A DNA stretch of 64,000 nucleotides from Ficedula albicollis. Taxonomy: Eukaryota; Chordata; Aves; Passeriformes; Muscicapidae. The notes under the pieces are model-generated. The model did not search any database. It saw only the letters and a list, made by a program, of their open reading frames with translations, and was not told the DNA's origin. Location: positions 13,595,638 to 13,659,637 of the forward strand of contig NC_021683.1 of NCBI RefSeq assembly GCF_000247815.1. Reading direction: 5' to 3'. The position numbers and the translations under genes are program-made. The stretch's first letter is position 1; each line of letters starts with the position of its first letter. Below are positions 28,101 to 39,996 of this stretch, in pieces.

Positions 28101-29639
28101 TTCAGTTAGCATAACCAGTTTCATATGTAGAAATAAATGATCATAACACAATAAAAATCTACATGATCAGTTGCATGAACAATTTTGTTTCTGTTGAGAT
28201 TAATGCACATGTGAACACAAATATTTGTTAATTCTCATGTTTGTGGAACACAGACATGTCTAGCCATATTTGTTTATAATCTCAAAGGGACTGGTCCTTT
28301 TATTGTATTATTTGTTTCCTATATCTTTGTTTATAAAAAATTAAGAGTGGTTGATAATAAAGCTCAGAAGATTTTTTTGGTATTTTTTAATTCTTTGAAC
28401 AGGAATGTCTCTTTATCCAAACAGCATCAACATTGACTTTTTCAATAATATCTGGCTAGAGTATGCTCTATCACACTTGCTTTTCATTATAAAAATTCTG
28501 GGATTGTCATTTTTACAATATTCAAATGGTCATTTGATAATGAAAGATGGTATATTAAAGATAAAAATATAGCATAAGATTCAAAATTAGGGTAATGATT
28601 TACAGACAAGTAAATGAATATGTACAATTAAGATAAGCTTGATTAAAAATTAGTTTATATTTTGTTGCATTACATAATATTCTAGTATCTTAAAATGACC
28701 TTCAAATGCTACTGATTCATGATGATAAATTATTATTCTGGGTAACTACTAAAAAAAAGTACAGAAGTATAAACAAAACTGTTACAGAAAAATTAAATAA
28801 TAAAATATACATGTGTAAAGAATTATCTGATATGGTAACAATATTTAAAATAAACTGCCTGCATTACCTGTGTGAAAGAAGCACTCAGATCTGTAGGTCA
28901 GCTGCTTATTCAGCTAACTCTTATGAAACATTTCCTGTTCCCTTCACATTCTCTCTCTAAAACCTGTTGACTACCAGCAGAGCCTCCACATTTCTATTTT
29001 TCTGGTGTTTATGAAAAAAAGGCTAAAAAGAAAACAATAAAAAAACCAGCAACATTGGCATTCTGATTTATTTCATTTAAGCCAACCTTTGAGCTAAAGA
29101 AGAGAGCATTCTCATATTCCAAGAAAAGAAAAACATACACAAGCCTAGCAGCACTGCCTGTACAACTTCTTAAATTACTAATGGGTCTATCCCAAAGAAT
29201 ACAAACCCCATTCTCCAGCTAGGCTTCTGTAAAGTAGCAAAAGTTAAAAAGGGGAGGAGAAAGGGATACAGGTAATGTTTTATGTATCAGTTAGAGAAGA
29301 GTCAGCTGGGGGGGGAACATAAAGGAAAAAAAATTCTATATTTCATCCTATCTTCTTCCCAACAGCTCAGGATACTATGATCTGGGCTGACTCATCACAG
29401 AAACTTCCAGCTTCCTCCAATTTTGTCCAGAGGTTTCAATAAAAGGACGAACTTGTTGTTTTGCAGTGGTGTTTATGGAAAACTTGTGATCAAAAATTCA
29501 CTTTAATAAACCCACTTACACCACACATAAAACTATGCAGTTTGCAATAAACCTCTTTCACCTGGGGCATCAGAAGCTGTAAGGTCATTACTAATATTAT
29601 TGCAGACAAGTGTTTTTCTCATGTTTTATAACTGTAATG

Positions 29640-29830
29640 TCATTCCTATTTGACTTCACTGACACTATTCATGGCAGAATTGCTTATGACATAATTATGG
29701 AAATACAAAGCTTATTATTGCATAATAGCCTTACAAATCTTATGCATGCATCGTTATGCAAATTCAAATAGTGGAGCAAATTTTGTTGATATCAATATGT
29801 CCATACAAGACTAAGCTAACAAATGAAATA
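29640..29830. other. Possible conserved non-coding element
   Basis: High-complexity AT-rich text with an exact octamer ATGCAAAT at 29756-29763, ATAATTATG and TTATTATTGCATAATA homeobox-like cores, and TATGCATGCAT just before the octamer. The density of homeodomain and POU-like words resembles developmental enhancers. Conservation is not tested. Confidence 0.22.
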
Positions 29831-30134
29831 TAGTCCAACTAGTAGTTTGGTGGGCAATCTTTAATAAAAGGAAATGCTCAAGGCAGGAAAGAATTCTTAA
29901 AAGTTATGGCAAAAATCTGACATAACAGCAAAAGTAAAGCTTTCTATTCAGCTGATCCCAAGACACTATATTTGAGAAGTTATTGATGATATATATGCCA
30001 AATTCTAAGTTCTCTAGAGCTACATGTCAGATAATTTAGTTTGACTGAGATTTAGGAACCTAAGCTTAGCTAGGTTTTTTTTTTCAGTTACCTCAAAAAT
30101 TAACAGAGAGGAGCAGGGTGAAAGAGAACAAGAG

Positions 30135-30172
30135 AAAGATCTCCAGAGTCAAGTATGCTTCTGGAGATCTTT
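30135..30172. repeat. Perfect 13-bp inverted repeat (hairpin)
   Basis: AAAGATCTCCAGA at 30135-30147 and its exact reverse complement TCTGGAGATCTTT at 30160-30172 are separated by 12 bases. The outer pairing stops at once (G opposite A). Each arm contains AGATCT. It could form a stem-loop in RNA or a small cruciform. It is shorter than a normal microRNA stem. Confidence 0.85.
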
Positions 30173-30559
30173 ATGCTAAGGTGGTGTTAACTACCTTCTG
30201 CAAGTACTTCCTTCTTTCCTATGACTACAGGCAGAACATATAGCCTGGATAAATAATGAACTTCTAAAATGTGCTACGACCTAAATCCCAGCCTATATGC
30301 TGCATACATATAACAGGACAACCCACAAATCCTATTCTAATTCCAATGGCCAGGCATCTCCTTGCTCAGACTGGGCAAATCTCTGCCATATCCTCCATAT
30401 ATCTTCATTTGTAGAGAAATCTCTTGTAGTTTCTGGTGGACTATATTAACTCAAGCAACAATGGATTGGCAACTAAATTTAAACCTCTCTAGAAGGAAAT
30501 TGAATTTTGGAATCGAGGAGAACCTCAATCCATCCAATCCCAGTCTGGTGCCAATTCCA

Positions 30560-30770
30560 GCAATAGATGCCCAGACCCTGGATAGGGATTGCAGATCAAC
30601 AGGAGAGCTTGTGAAGGGGAGCACAGGGGAATTCCAGCAGGTCACCTTCATCAGGGGTTTAACTTACATGATTATGCAATTGCACGTGGTGCAGGGAATA
30701 AACAAGAGGAGCTAGAGACACGCACACACCATCAGGGCAGGGATCTCACTGGCATCCAGAGCCAGCCACA
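30560..30770 (+). mobile_element. CR1 LINE fragment, start of endonuclease domain
   Basis: The plus-strand reading contains HDYAIARGAGNKQEELE (about 30664-30716), of which GNKQEELE matches the well-conserved start of the apurinic-like endonuclease of avian CR1 ORF2, and then a weak HHQGRDLTGIQSQ that fits the next block, where intact copies have a QQ-DL-GITETW type sequence. The DNA word AATAAACAAGAGGAGCTAGAG is close to the CR1 consensus I remember. The upstream part (about 30560-30660) probably belongs to the same element but is not diagnostic. After about 30770 the similarity stops. The copy is dead: the catalytic residues of the endonuclease are missing. The left boundary is uncertain. 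Confidence 0.75.
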
Positions 30771-30838
30771 CCGAGCTGTGCAGTGCAGGTGGCACACTGG
30801 GGAAGGGGCCCAGCCAGGACACGGACAGGGGACCCTGG
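30771..30838 (+). other. GC-rich junction inside the broken CR1
   Basis: About 70 bases of GC-rich text lie between the endonuclease-like and reverse-transcriptase-like parts of CR1. I cannot place it in either. It may be diverged CR1, filler added at a deletion, or another repeat. Confidence 0.35.
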
Positions 30839-31005
30839 GAGAAGCCCCATGCTCAACAAGGACAGGGTCCTGCACCTGGGATAGGCAATGCCAAGCCACA
30901 GGCACAGGCAGGGCAGAGAAAGGATTGGGAACAGCCCTGAGGAGAAGGATGTGGTGTAGGAGTACAAAAAGCTCAGGAGGACCTGGCAATATGTACTTGC
31001 AGCCA
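30839..31005 (+). mobile_element. CR1 LINE fragment, 3' part of the reverse-transcriptase ORF
   Basis: The words CAACAAGGACAGGGTCCTGC and ACCTGGGATAGGCAATGCCA, then GAACAGCCCTGAGGAGAAGG, and GACCTGGCAATATGTACTTG followed by CAGCC match the CR1 ORF2 region after the reverse-transcriptase fingers and palm, in the right order and on the same strand as the piece just upstream. Compared with a full CR1, roughly two kilobases of coding sequence between the two pieces are missing, and the 3' untranslated end is missing too. Several stops and shifts break the frame. It is a dead internally deleted copy or two pieces brought together. Confidence 0.88.
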
Positions 31006-34000
31006 CGAAATCATTACTTCTCTTTCTCTTGGCTGGCTGGCACAATTGATGCATTCAACTTCCTTGCCTAGAATCCAGAGTTTGTCTCGGCCAAAATTGC
31101 TTTAACACTAAAACGCTGCACCAGACTACATTTTCTACAACCTGTTGTATCTGTTAATTCCACCAGCTAGAACAGTGCCAACGCTGAAAGTCTGTAAGGG
31201 CTTAATCAGTAGTTTCCTACACTCCTGCAAAGCAATTTAGATGATTCAGACAGCACTAGTGTTTCACCATTGCTGAAGCCAGTGGTATTGCATTGGCTGC
31301 ACAAATTTTGCAAGAAATCTTGGCAGAGTGTTTGCTTTAAACATCCTCTAGAAGGTGACAAGGTTATTGGGTGTTATTTTTTTTTCCATTTATTTATTTA
31401 TTGCAATTATAGGAGACTGTGTTACACACCTTCACAGTCTAATTCACTTCTAGTCCAATTCTTTGTCTGAAATTCTTTGATAATGGTTTTCATTAGCCAA
31501 AAGTACTTTAAAAAGACCCAGATGTATTTTATTTCTAGGAGAAATGGTTTTTCAGTGTCAGGTGAGCTTTTCTCTATACAGGGTAGCTTCATTTCACATG
31601 AAGTTAACTGCAGAAAATCAGTGATGGCTCCCTCTTTGGCCCTTTCATCTCGTACACAAATATTTAGGTGCAACCTGGAAGGGACACGATGTCCACGTTT
31701 TTCTACCTATGGTTCCTTCTAATGCTATTTGAAATATGGGGGTGGGGGAAATACATCCAATAATAAAAAAGAGCAAATAGAAGAAATTGCTACCAGGTGT
31801 CTGCTTCTTCTTGCTGGCATTATATTTTCTCCTTCAAGTAGCAAACTAAACACTACAATTTTCAAGTAAACCTGTGTACAGTTGTTTACAGCATAATGGT
31901 GTAATATGCAGTGTCAGCTCTGCAGCTCAGCACTGACCTTTTTCCACTGCAGTCAGGACATGAAGGTGAAGACTATATTTAATATCTTTTCCTATTAATA
32001 AGCATTAAAGATTCTCAGATGCTGGTCCTTTTCTAGAAAGGATAAGAACAGAAGGATACTTTTCTTGTATTCTGTAGTGTAGGCTTCACTTCAGAGACCA
32101 TCTAGAGTGACATAAGACTGGTTGGAAAAAACGGATGCACTTGCAAATGAACCTGAAATCACTTCACTCTTTGATAGGAATGATTGATACAATGTAAATA
32201 TTGTCTTGAGAAAACCTGGTATTAAGTGAATTTTTTCAATTTATACAAATTATATTGCCTGGCCTAAATCTTTTCCCTCAACATTAATTTACTGTCCAGA
32301 CCTCTACCTCACAAGTGGAGTATATAATGAAACATAATATAATTAAGACAAAGAAGAAAGCTTCCAGCAATAGAGGAAAAAACTAAAAAACAATCAGAAC
32401 CTGTTTCATTCTTACTGCTGTGACTATAATGAAGACAACCATGCACCAGTACCCCCCACAGAAATTACAACCCTCAGACCACTGGCACAACCCTAAATCC
32501 TTTCCCTACTTATCCCTGTTTGCCAAAGTCCTTTCCTTAAAGAGAGAGTGATGCAAGGACTCTGTGCTGGTCTGCCCTGGGCATGACTTCTCAGGAGTAG
32601 ACACATTAAAAATATTCCACTGCTGTTGCAAACTGTTAGTAATTCATTAACAATCCATCTGGAGGCTATTATTATTATTATTTATTGACTTCCCTACTGT
32701 GTAAGTAAAAATTACATTAGCTATTCATGCAATTGTACCTTTACTTTCCAATTCAGCATTTTTCCACATGCATCCTGGTATGACTATTATCTTTGCTACG
32801 TTGTTCATCCTGCATTTGTCTTTCTTTTGTGCAAATCTTAACTGTTCTTGGTTAGGCGTGTAAATGAGAAGAGGATATCTATATTTTTAATACAAGATAA
32901 GTAAATTAAATGCAGTGACTTTGCCTGTCACAGCAAGCAGGCATAAACCTCAATTATGATACACTTAAGTTGAAAAATCTCTCTTTTCTTGTCAGGGGAA
33001 AATCCCATAGATTTCAATAGAGGTAGAACATCAGTCAGGGGTCTGTATCTTATGTCACAAGTAATTCTATGAATTTCTACAGTTACTTTGTACTCACTTC
33101 CATATGATTTACCTCCACTAGTATGACATATAATGAAACAAAGTGGGGAGTTGTATTTCTTTATCTTTCATAGCAAAAAGGGACATTTTGAAAGTAATAT
33201 ACCATGCCCTTAAAAGCTGTATTCATCTTAATTCTAAGTACCTAAGTCATGTATGTCTTAATAAAACTAATTTTACTAAAATTATTTTACTAAAAATAGA
33301 TTATTGTGAAAACTTAACATTTGTCTGCACAGAAAACAATGAATCAAACACTTTTCAATATGTGTTTAAAATGTTGAAATTATTTTTAAATGGTTTTTTA
33401 ATAAGTTTCTGTTTGCTTTGTTAATTATTGATCATGGATGTGTACTTTCTATTTTCTATTGGAAACATTAGTACATATGTTTTTAATCTTCCATAGCATT
33501 TAGGGTAAAAGATAGAAAAGAATGATCCTTCACTAATTAATAATTTTTATTTTGCCTTTGTTCCTGTAGGTGAAAAAAATATTTGTGCATATTATCACAA
33601 GCAACTGAAATCAAGAGACAAACTGAAGGAAGGAATATCTAGAGCTCTAATAAGCAGGGACACTTCTCTCTGACCTGTGTGAAATCCTGACATTCTCAGT
33701 GAGACTACTGTCAGACTACAAAGTGAATAATCTCTTTTGTGAGAGAAAGGAAAATAAAGTCTTATCTGGAATATTATCTATAATACTGATCCTGACCTTT
33801 GTTTAAAAAGTTGAACTTTAGATGGAAAAGTGTCAGAAAGGGCATTAGACTGAGAAGGTGAATGGAGAGCTTGAAAGAGGTTAATAAAGAAACTCGTCTC
33901 ACTCTCTCCAGCAAAATGAAGGCTGGGGGGAAGCTGATGAGCCTCTCTCTACATATGAGGAGAGAAAAGCATCACTGAGAGGAGAGCACTCTAAGTTAAT

Positions 34001-37000
34001 GAACAATGGTGCCGAAGGACCAAATGCAAGAAAGACATTGTGAATAAATTCAAGCCAAAAATTAGAAAAGGGCTTTATAATAATTGAAGCAGAGAGGAAG
34101 CCAATTGCAATGATGCCTTATTTTGTTCCCTACTCATCACACACAGGCAGGAATGAGTGTTAGCAGGGCAAGGCCCTACACAAATAATGTAAGCTGAATC
34201 AAAGGCCTCACCTCAAGAAAACCTTTTATAAACCAACTCCTCCTCCTCCTCTTTGCAAATCAAGTTGCAAAACATTCAGGTAATGCTAGCATTTCACCAG
34301 ATCAAACTTTTCATTCTTACCCCACGTTAGAGCTCCTCTTCCTCCTTGGCCACTTTCCTGGGGAGCAGATATTTGCACCCACCGACAGCAGCCCTACTGC
34401 CGTGTGCAACAGGTAGAATGACCTCACCCAACCCCCTCCAGAAGAAATCAGGTGCCCTTTCAACACTCAGCCCAGCACTCTCAGTTCAGTAATGCTGCAG
34501 CAGGACTGCAAAGCTACCTCTTCTTAAGTCAAGTAGGAGCAAGCAGAGTTCATTTGCACAGGCTCACCACAAACACAGCACCTTGCCAGCTGGGAACTAC
34601 AGCCTGACAGACACAACTTCACACAAAAACATTTGACATCATATTCCTGCTGAAGGATCTTTCCAGTTTAATTTCAACTTCAAATTGAAAAATTCTATCT
34701 ACAAGAAGCTGACAAAGCAGGCAGTTCTTTTTGGATTTGGAGGGATTTGAGCAGTGTAAACAGCAAGTCTTTCACAGACTCTCATTTATCCTAACACATA
34801 TCTATACATTTCTTTCTGTGTAAAATTGGATTATAATTTTCTTTGGCCTTTGTCTCTGTTGATGGCCATTACTGTTGGTGATTTGGGATGAAAATCTGCA
34901 GGTATAGAAGTCTGTAAACGCATATTAAAAAAACTGGACAAAAGGTTGAGTGTATATAATATTATCCTATGAGTCCTGATTAAGAGAAGATACAGATACT
35001 GTTTTTATCAGCAAAAACTCAGCAACACTTAAATCTGTTAGTCTATCAGAAAGTCTCCCAAAACGAGCTATGGAAATTCCATCACTGCAAATTTGAAAGT
35101 GAACTTTGCTCAATGCAGTGAACACTATTTTGGAAGGACATTGGCAAACTCACTACAGTACATCTTTGCTCATAAACAGCATAAGCTTAGTTGTCCTCCT
35201 GCAAAAATACTCTGAATTAGAACCAAAAGCACCATTCCACCCAAGGATGAACTCAGGATCTTTTGAAAAGAGACATCTATGCAGGAGAATTGTCTCCTAG
35301 TCTCTTACACAGAGTGTAAGACTGTCTGCAAGGCCTTTCCTAAGTTATGGGGGACTTTATTGGAGTAAGTGAATTGAATACATTTCCAATACTTCAGATG
35401 AGTGTCCTACCTCATGGCTCTCTCTTCTAATCCTTTAACAAACAGTGAAAATGAAGTGTTGAAACTTATTTCAGTGAAATACTGATTGACTTGTAGCTCA
35501 GTGGTTTTCCTTTCTATCAAAGTTGTACTTTCCAGATGTACAGACATTTTCTCTATAGTGTTATATCAGGATGATATCAGATTATTAAACACTGGCTACC
35601 TTCATCCCTCATCTCCCGCTACTAAAAAAAGACTTGCATCTTAAATGTTAATTATGCATTTGCAGGCAGTCTAAATGACTCAGGGGACTGAAATCTGACT
35701 CTAGCTTTTCATCAGCAGGTCATCAGTTCAGACCTGACTCAGATCAGCAGTGGCTGGAAGCTTCAACAATTCAACAGCTGTTTAGATGACCTATATGAAA
35801 GAATATAATATTATGTTATATTTGGGTGGAAAAGAATTCACATCTTAAAAGTCAGGTTCAGAACTGACATTAATTGGGATCCATGCTATCAGACACGAAG
35901 AGGACAGCAGGCCTGGAAACTGAGCTCTCCTGTCTCTGCAATCTCCTCCACACTAAGGATGGAAAACTTGATGATGGAACAGAAAGTGATTACTTTTTTT
36001 ATTATTACTATTTTTATGGCTTCTCCCATTCTTTCTCCTGGTTTAACAGAGCAAAGGAGTCCTTAGTCAACTGTTCATGAATACATTTAGTTTCAAGACT
36101 GGGAGTCAGCATTGTAACAGGCTCCAGACAATCATTCTGAGCTTGGTAACTGCCTCTTTGTGTGCAGAGCATAGGCACCAAGAAATCATCCTCATGAGGC
36201 TTCTTCAGAAAAAAATCCAAAAGCAGAGATACATCAGTCTCAATACATTGAAACAGGTGATACCAACACTTCAATTTTCCCTATTCACAGGCTCTCTAGA
36301 AATTGGATTATAAATCTACATATATTTATGTTCAGTGCCCCAGTATAACCTATAGAGAGTTGTCAGAATGGAAAAGCACTAGAATCCTTTTCTTGGGTTT
36401 ATGTCGAAATTTCAACACTTCTGCGGATAAAACAAAATTACAATCCTGGTATTTATTTACTAGTCCTAATAAAAGTAAACAACATTCTTTTGCATTTGAA
36501 ATTCTGCCCTTGAGTAGTGTGAAGAACCAAAAGACAACTCATGGACTTCTACTCCCTGGGGGTGGAATCTTTCCATTGCTGTACAAATGGACGAGCTCAC
36601 ACCCCCACGAGTTGCAGAGACAGCCAAGGAGGGGAGATCACAGGTAAAGCAGAAAAGTGTTTTGCTCTGCTTTATCAATTCTCAGCTTGACTCAGACTCC
36701 TCTAACTTGTGCTGAGAGCAGAACAACCATAGATTCAGCATAAAGTCAATAATTCCTTCAAGAGAAGTTCTCATCCCTGGTTTGTGTAGATCTTGTGACT
36801 TAGCTCAGAAACTCAGGATCTGCATTTATGACTCTGCCTCTGCAAATCACTGTTTTAAGTATAGTTTAATGTACAGTGTTCAGTCCTGGGTTTGTAAGAC
36901 ACCGGTCATGAGTCTATGCACTATTTCTGGGAAAAAGGAAACAGCCCATCTGATGTGTGTATGCATCCTGGGGTTCCTATAAACACAAGATTTCTATGCA

Positions 37001-39865
37001 GAATCCCATACTCAGAACTACGGGTCCCATGTATATACAAAATGTGCATTATCTTCGGCATTATCTCCTTTTTTGTAACTTGCATATTGGGCTGACAAGA
37101 TTTGTGAAATAATTCTTAGAGTTTAGACTAAAATAAAGTCCAAACAAGCTTTGAAGCTATTGTTAGGTATTATCTTTTCAAAATATAACAGGAAAATAAC
37201 CTGATATAAGAATAAACTGTCAACAAAATTTCTTTGAGTATTACATTGGCTAAAATGTACTCTTAGTTCTTCTGCTGAAAATTATTAACAATATTTAAAT
37301 ATCTAATAAAACTAGTTTTGCCAAAAATATACTGAAGATAATAATGTGCACATCAGTCCTTAATCTGGAGTGGACAAAACATTTAATGACCCACAAAATT
37401 TGTAATGAAAAAATTACCCTGGCAATTACTGATGGAATACAATCCACCACATTTTCTCATGCTTTTCTCCTGTGTATGGACAAGCTGGATGTTGGAAGAT
37501 ATCCCCTGTAAGTTCCTGTAGCTCTGATATGAAACCACAGTAGCTTCCTCTGAATAATTTTGCACGGTCACCTGGTATTTGAGCACAAGCACTACCTTTG
37601 TTTCTGTAAACCAGTGCATCTAAAAGTCCTGGAAACTGATGTTCAATGATAATTTCTGAAAATCAGGTTTTTCAGAATCTGTTAGGAAACTGAAGGGAAT
37701 TAGGTCTTGGAGCTCAGCTCAGCTCCTTCATTGGGGAGACAATTACCTTGTGGAAAGTGAAAGCAAAACTCAGGAAACCAAACTTCTTCACCCTTTGTCA
37801 TCAGAAGTGAATCAGTAGAGATAGTGACAGTTAATCATCAGAGATCTTTTTTTCTGTTTCATTTCTTCTTTTCTGAGAGGCTGACAGTGTGAGGTTACAT
37901 ACATTTAAATACACACAGATCTTTCCCATTTATACTTTCCAGTCAGGGAGAAAGCTGAGGGAAGTGAATGATAAACAGTCTTTAACCTAGAGAAGGAAAG
38001 CCAGCATATCCATATTAAATTTAAAAATCCCATTCTCTTGCTGTTTGAGCACTTCACTACTTTGACTTGTCTCCAGTTACAAAGCCTTGTGCCCAGGGAA
38101 AACTGGAAAATTATGTAGCTCTAGTAGATGAACAGCCAGCTGGAATTGGCAGAATGGAGCACAAAATGGGACTATACAGTGGGCAGGATGTCAATCCAAG
38201 AGCACCCTCTTCTAAACAATGGGAAATCCTCCCCAGGAAGCTCCTCAGTCACACACATACTCCACAAAAGATGGATTTTATCCAGGTATGGCATAGCTGT
38301 CTCCAGTCCCAGGCAGTCAGAACTCTGCTTGCACTAAATGTTAAGCTCCTGTCCCTTTGGAACATTGCAGATTCAGAAAAAAGAGGGTTACTCTTTCTGC
38401 CAGAAGTTGGAAAGGTTTTTCCTTAGTTAAATTCACAATTTTAGCACATACATTGACATTTCACACAAAATAGGATGGTTACATCAGATTATAAAAATGT
38501 TTACCAAATACGTATTTAACTTCAGGGTTGGAAGTTTTGTTGTTGTTCTTAAATCTAGCAAACATCAGCTGGCAAACAAATTGCATGTCTTAGAGCTTGT
38601 TCAGAGAAAAGCTGTTCAAGGTTTGATATTTTTGAACTCCGCAAGGCTCTCAGCTATTAGCAACAAAAATAACAGGAGTCAAAAAGTATCTTTCTTTCTA
38701 TTATTGTCATAAGTTAAAAATGGAGGTATTTGGGTTGGTTAGTAGGATTCACAGCCTAGCAATTAACAAAAACTATCCCATATTATGGGGTATGGAACAT
38801 AAATAGAATCTAGCTGCTTCATAAAAACTAAATTTAATATAGAAACACTCAATGTGAAAGCTTGCCTTGACACTTGTTCTGAGAGCCCCTGTATGAGATA
38901 GAAGGAAAAGCAGCACTACAGAGGAAAATAGAGCTTTCCCTGCTATTTTAAACAGAAGAGGACCTGATTCTTCAGTGTCCTTTTTAAAACAGTAGAACCA
39001 CCACCATTTGGTCCTTGACACAGGATCAGGCCCTTCATCTGAATTTCTATATACTTTGGTTTCATAAACTGCTCTCATTTTTATTCATTTTTCCTACCTG
39101 CTTTCTACCCTGCATACAAGCCATCTTGCATATCAAATCAATAGTCTTGCTTCTAACTTAAATCTCTTCTAATACTTCTTCAAAACTGTTTGTTCTTCAA
39201 AAATCTGTAATGCCTTTATATGACAGAGACTCTGGTAATTTTTGACAAATTGTCAGAAATATAAAAGTTATGTTCCCAATGTTTGATCCTTCCCAGCTTT
39301 GATCTCCCCAGTAGCTGCTTTTATGCTGACATTGTACCTGTGCAAAAGAATTAACAACAAAAATACTTAATACTACCTCATTGTTAGCAAAATTTAACAT
39401 CATTTAAAAAAAAGTGAACAGTACTGAATATTGAACAACAGAAGCTATGATGCAAACACTGCAGTGAAACCTCAACAATCTCTTTTTCCCCAAAAAATTT
39501 ATCTAGACAGCAAACAAAGAATCTCACTGAGCTGCACCAGGATCAACTGCACTGAGATTGGTCAAACCTCATATCTAACTGGTTTTTTCTATGCTTCTTC
39601 TGCTTTCATTAACCTGCAATCTCTTCCATGTAGAAATTGGATAATATTATACCCACAGCACATTTTACTGACCCTCAGAATCATCCCCTTGATTGGCATT
39701 TGTTTGCATTTATTCAAATTTTAGCAGCATGAGTAAATTACTGATGGAAAGGAGATTGAGTCAGTGCACAGGGAAAGATCACAGGCAAGAGACACAAACT
39801 GAAAATTCCACTTTAAAAAAGTTTTTAAACCATGAATATAAACAAAAATTGAAATTCATTGTCCA
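31006..39865. other. AT-rich non-coding stretch
   Basis: No gene is supported. The stretch holds a TAT microsatellite (32667-32686), AT-extreme text at about 33170-33560, a CTCCTCCTCCTC run near 34240, and a T-rich ATT run at about 35994-36016. A good splice-acceptor-like tract ends at 33569 and an AATAAA lies 183 bases on (33753-33758), discussed as a finding. Frames near 36014-36678 and 38067-38426 show no domain. Confidence 0.5.
32667..32686 (+). repeat. (TAT)n microsatellite
   Basis: Five perfect TAT units followed by an imperfect TTATT. Short simple repeat. Confidence 0.85.
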
Positions 39866-39996
39866 GATTGTTTGTGGGTTCTTCCTTATTTGATCTGTTC
39901 AAAACTCCACTGGACACATCCCTAAATACCTGCTTTGAGCAAAGGAGGTTGAATCTCCCAAGGCCCCTTTCAACCTTAACTTCTCTACAATTTTAC
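39866..39996 (+). mobile_element. Old CR1 LINE 3' end fragment
   Basis: In order the text has a TTGTTTGTGGGTTCTTCCTT word, TCTGTTCAAAACTCCACTGG, a CACATCCCTAAATACCTGCT stretch, GGAGGTTGAATCTCCCAAGG and CCCCTTTCAACC. It follows the 3' end of a CR1 subfamily whose consensus reads as a TTCAAAAC-CACCTGGA block, then a GACCTGCTCTAGG block, GGTTGGACT and CCCTTCCAACCCC. Substitutions are frequent, so it is clearly older than the copy at 24.7 kb. The terminal octamer repeat is decayed to TCTCTACAATT. Confidence 0.8.

Larger units (their letters stand above)
25143..30559. other. AT-rich non-coding stretch
   Basis: No gene is supported; all frames are short and featureless. The block about 28100-28860 is especially A/T-rich. 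A G8 run is at about 29309. About 29640-29830 is a candidate conserved element with an octamer and TAAT cores. A perfect 13-bp inverted repeat is at 30135-30172. Confidence 0.55.

Noticed and set aside
30589..31071. 160-codon ORF as a host gene
   Set aside because: Its recognisable parts are CR1 endonuclease and CR1 3' region text read across a deletion, so it is a broken LINE.
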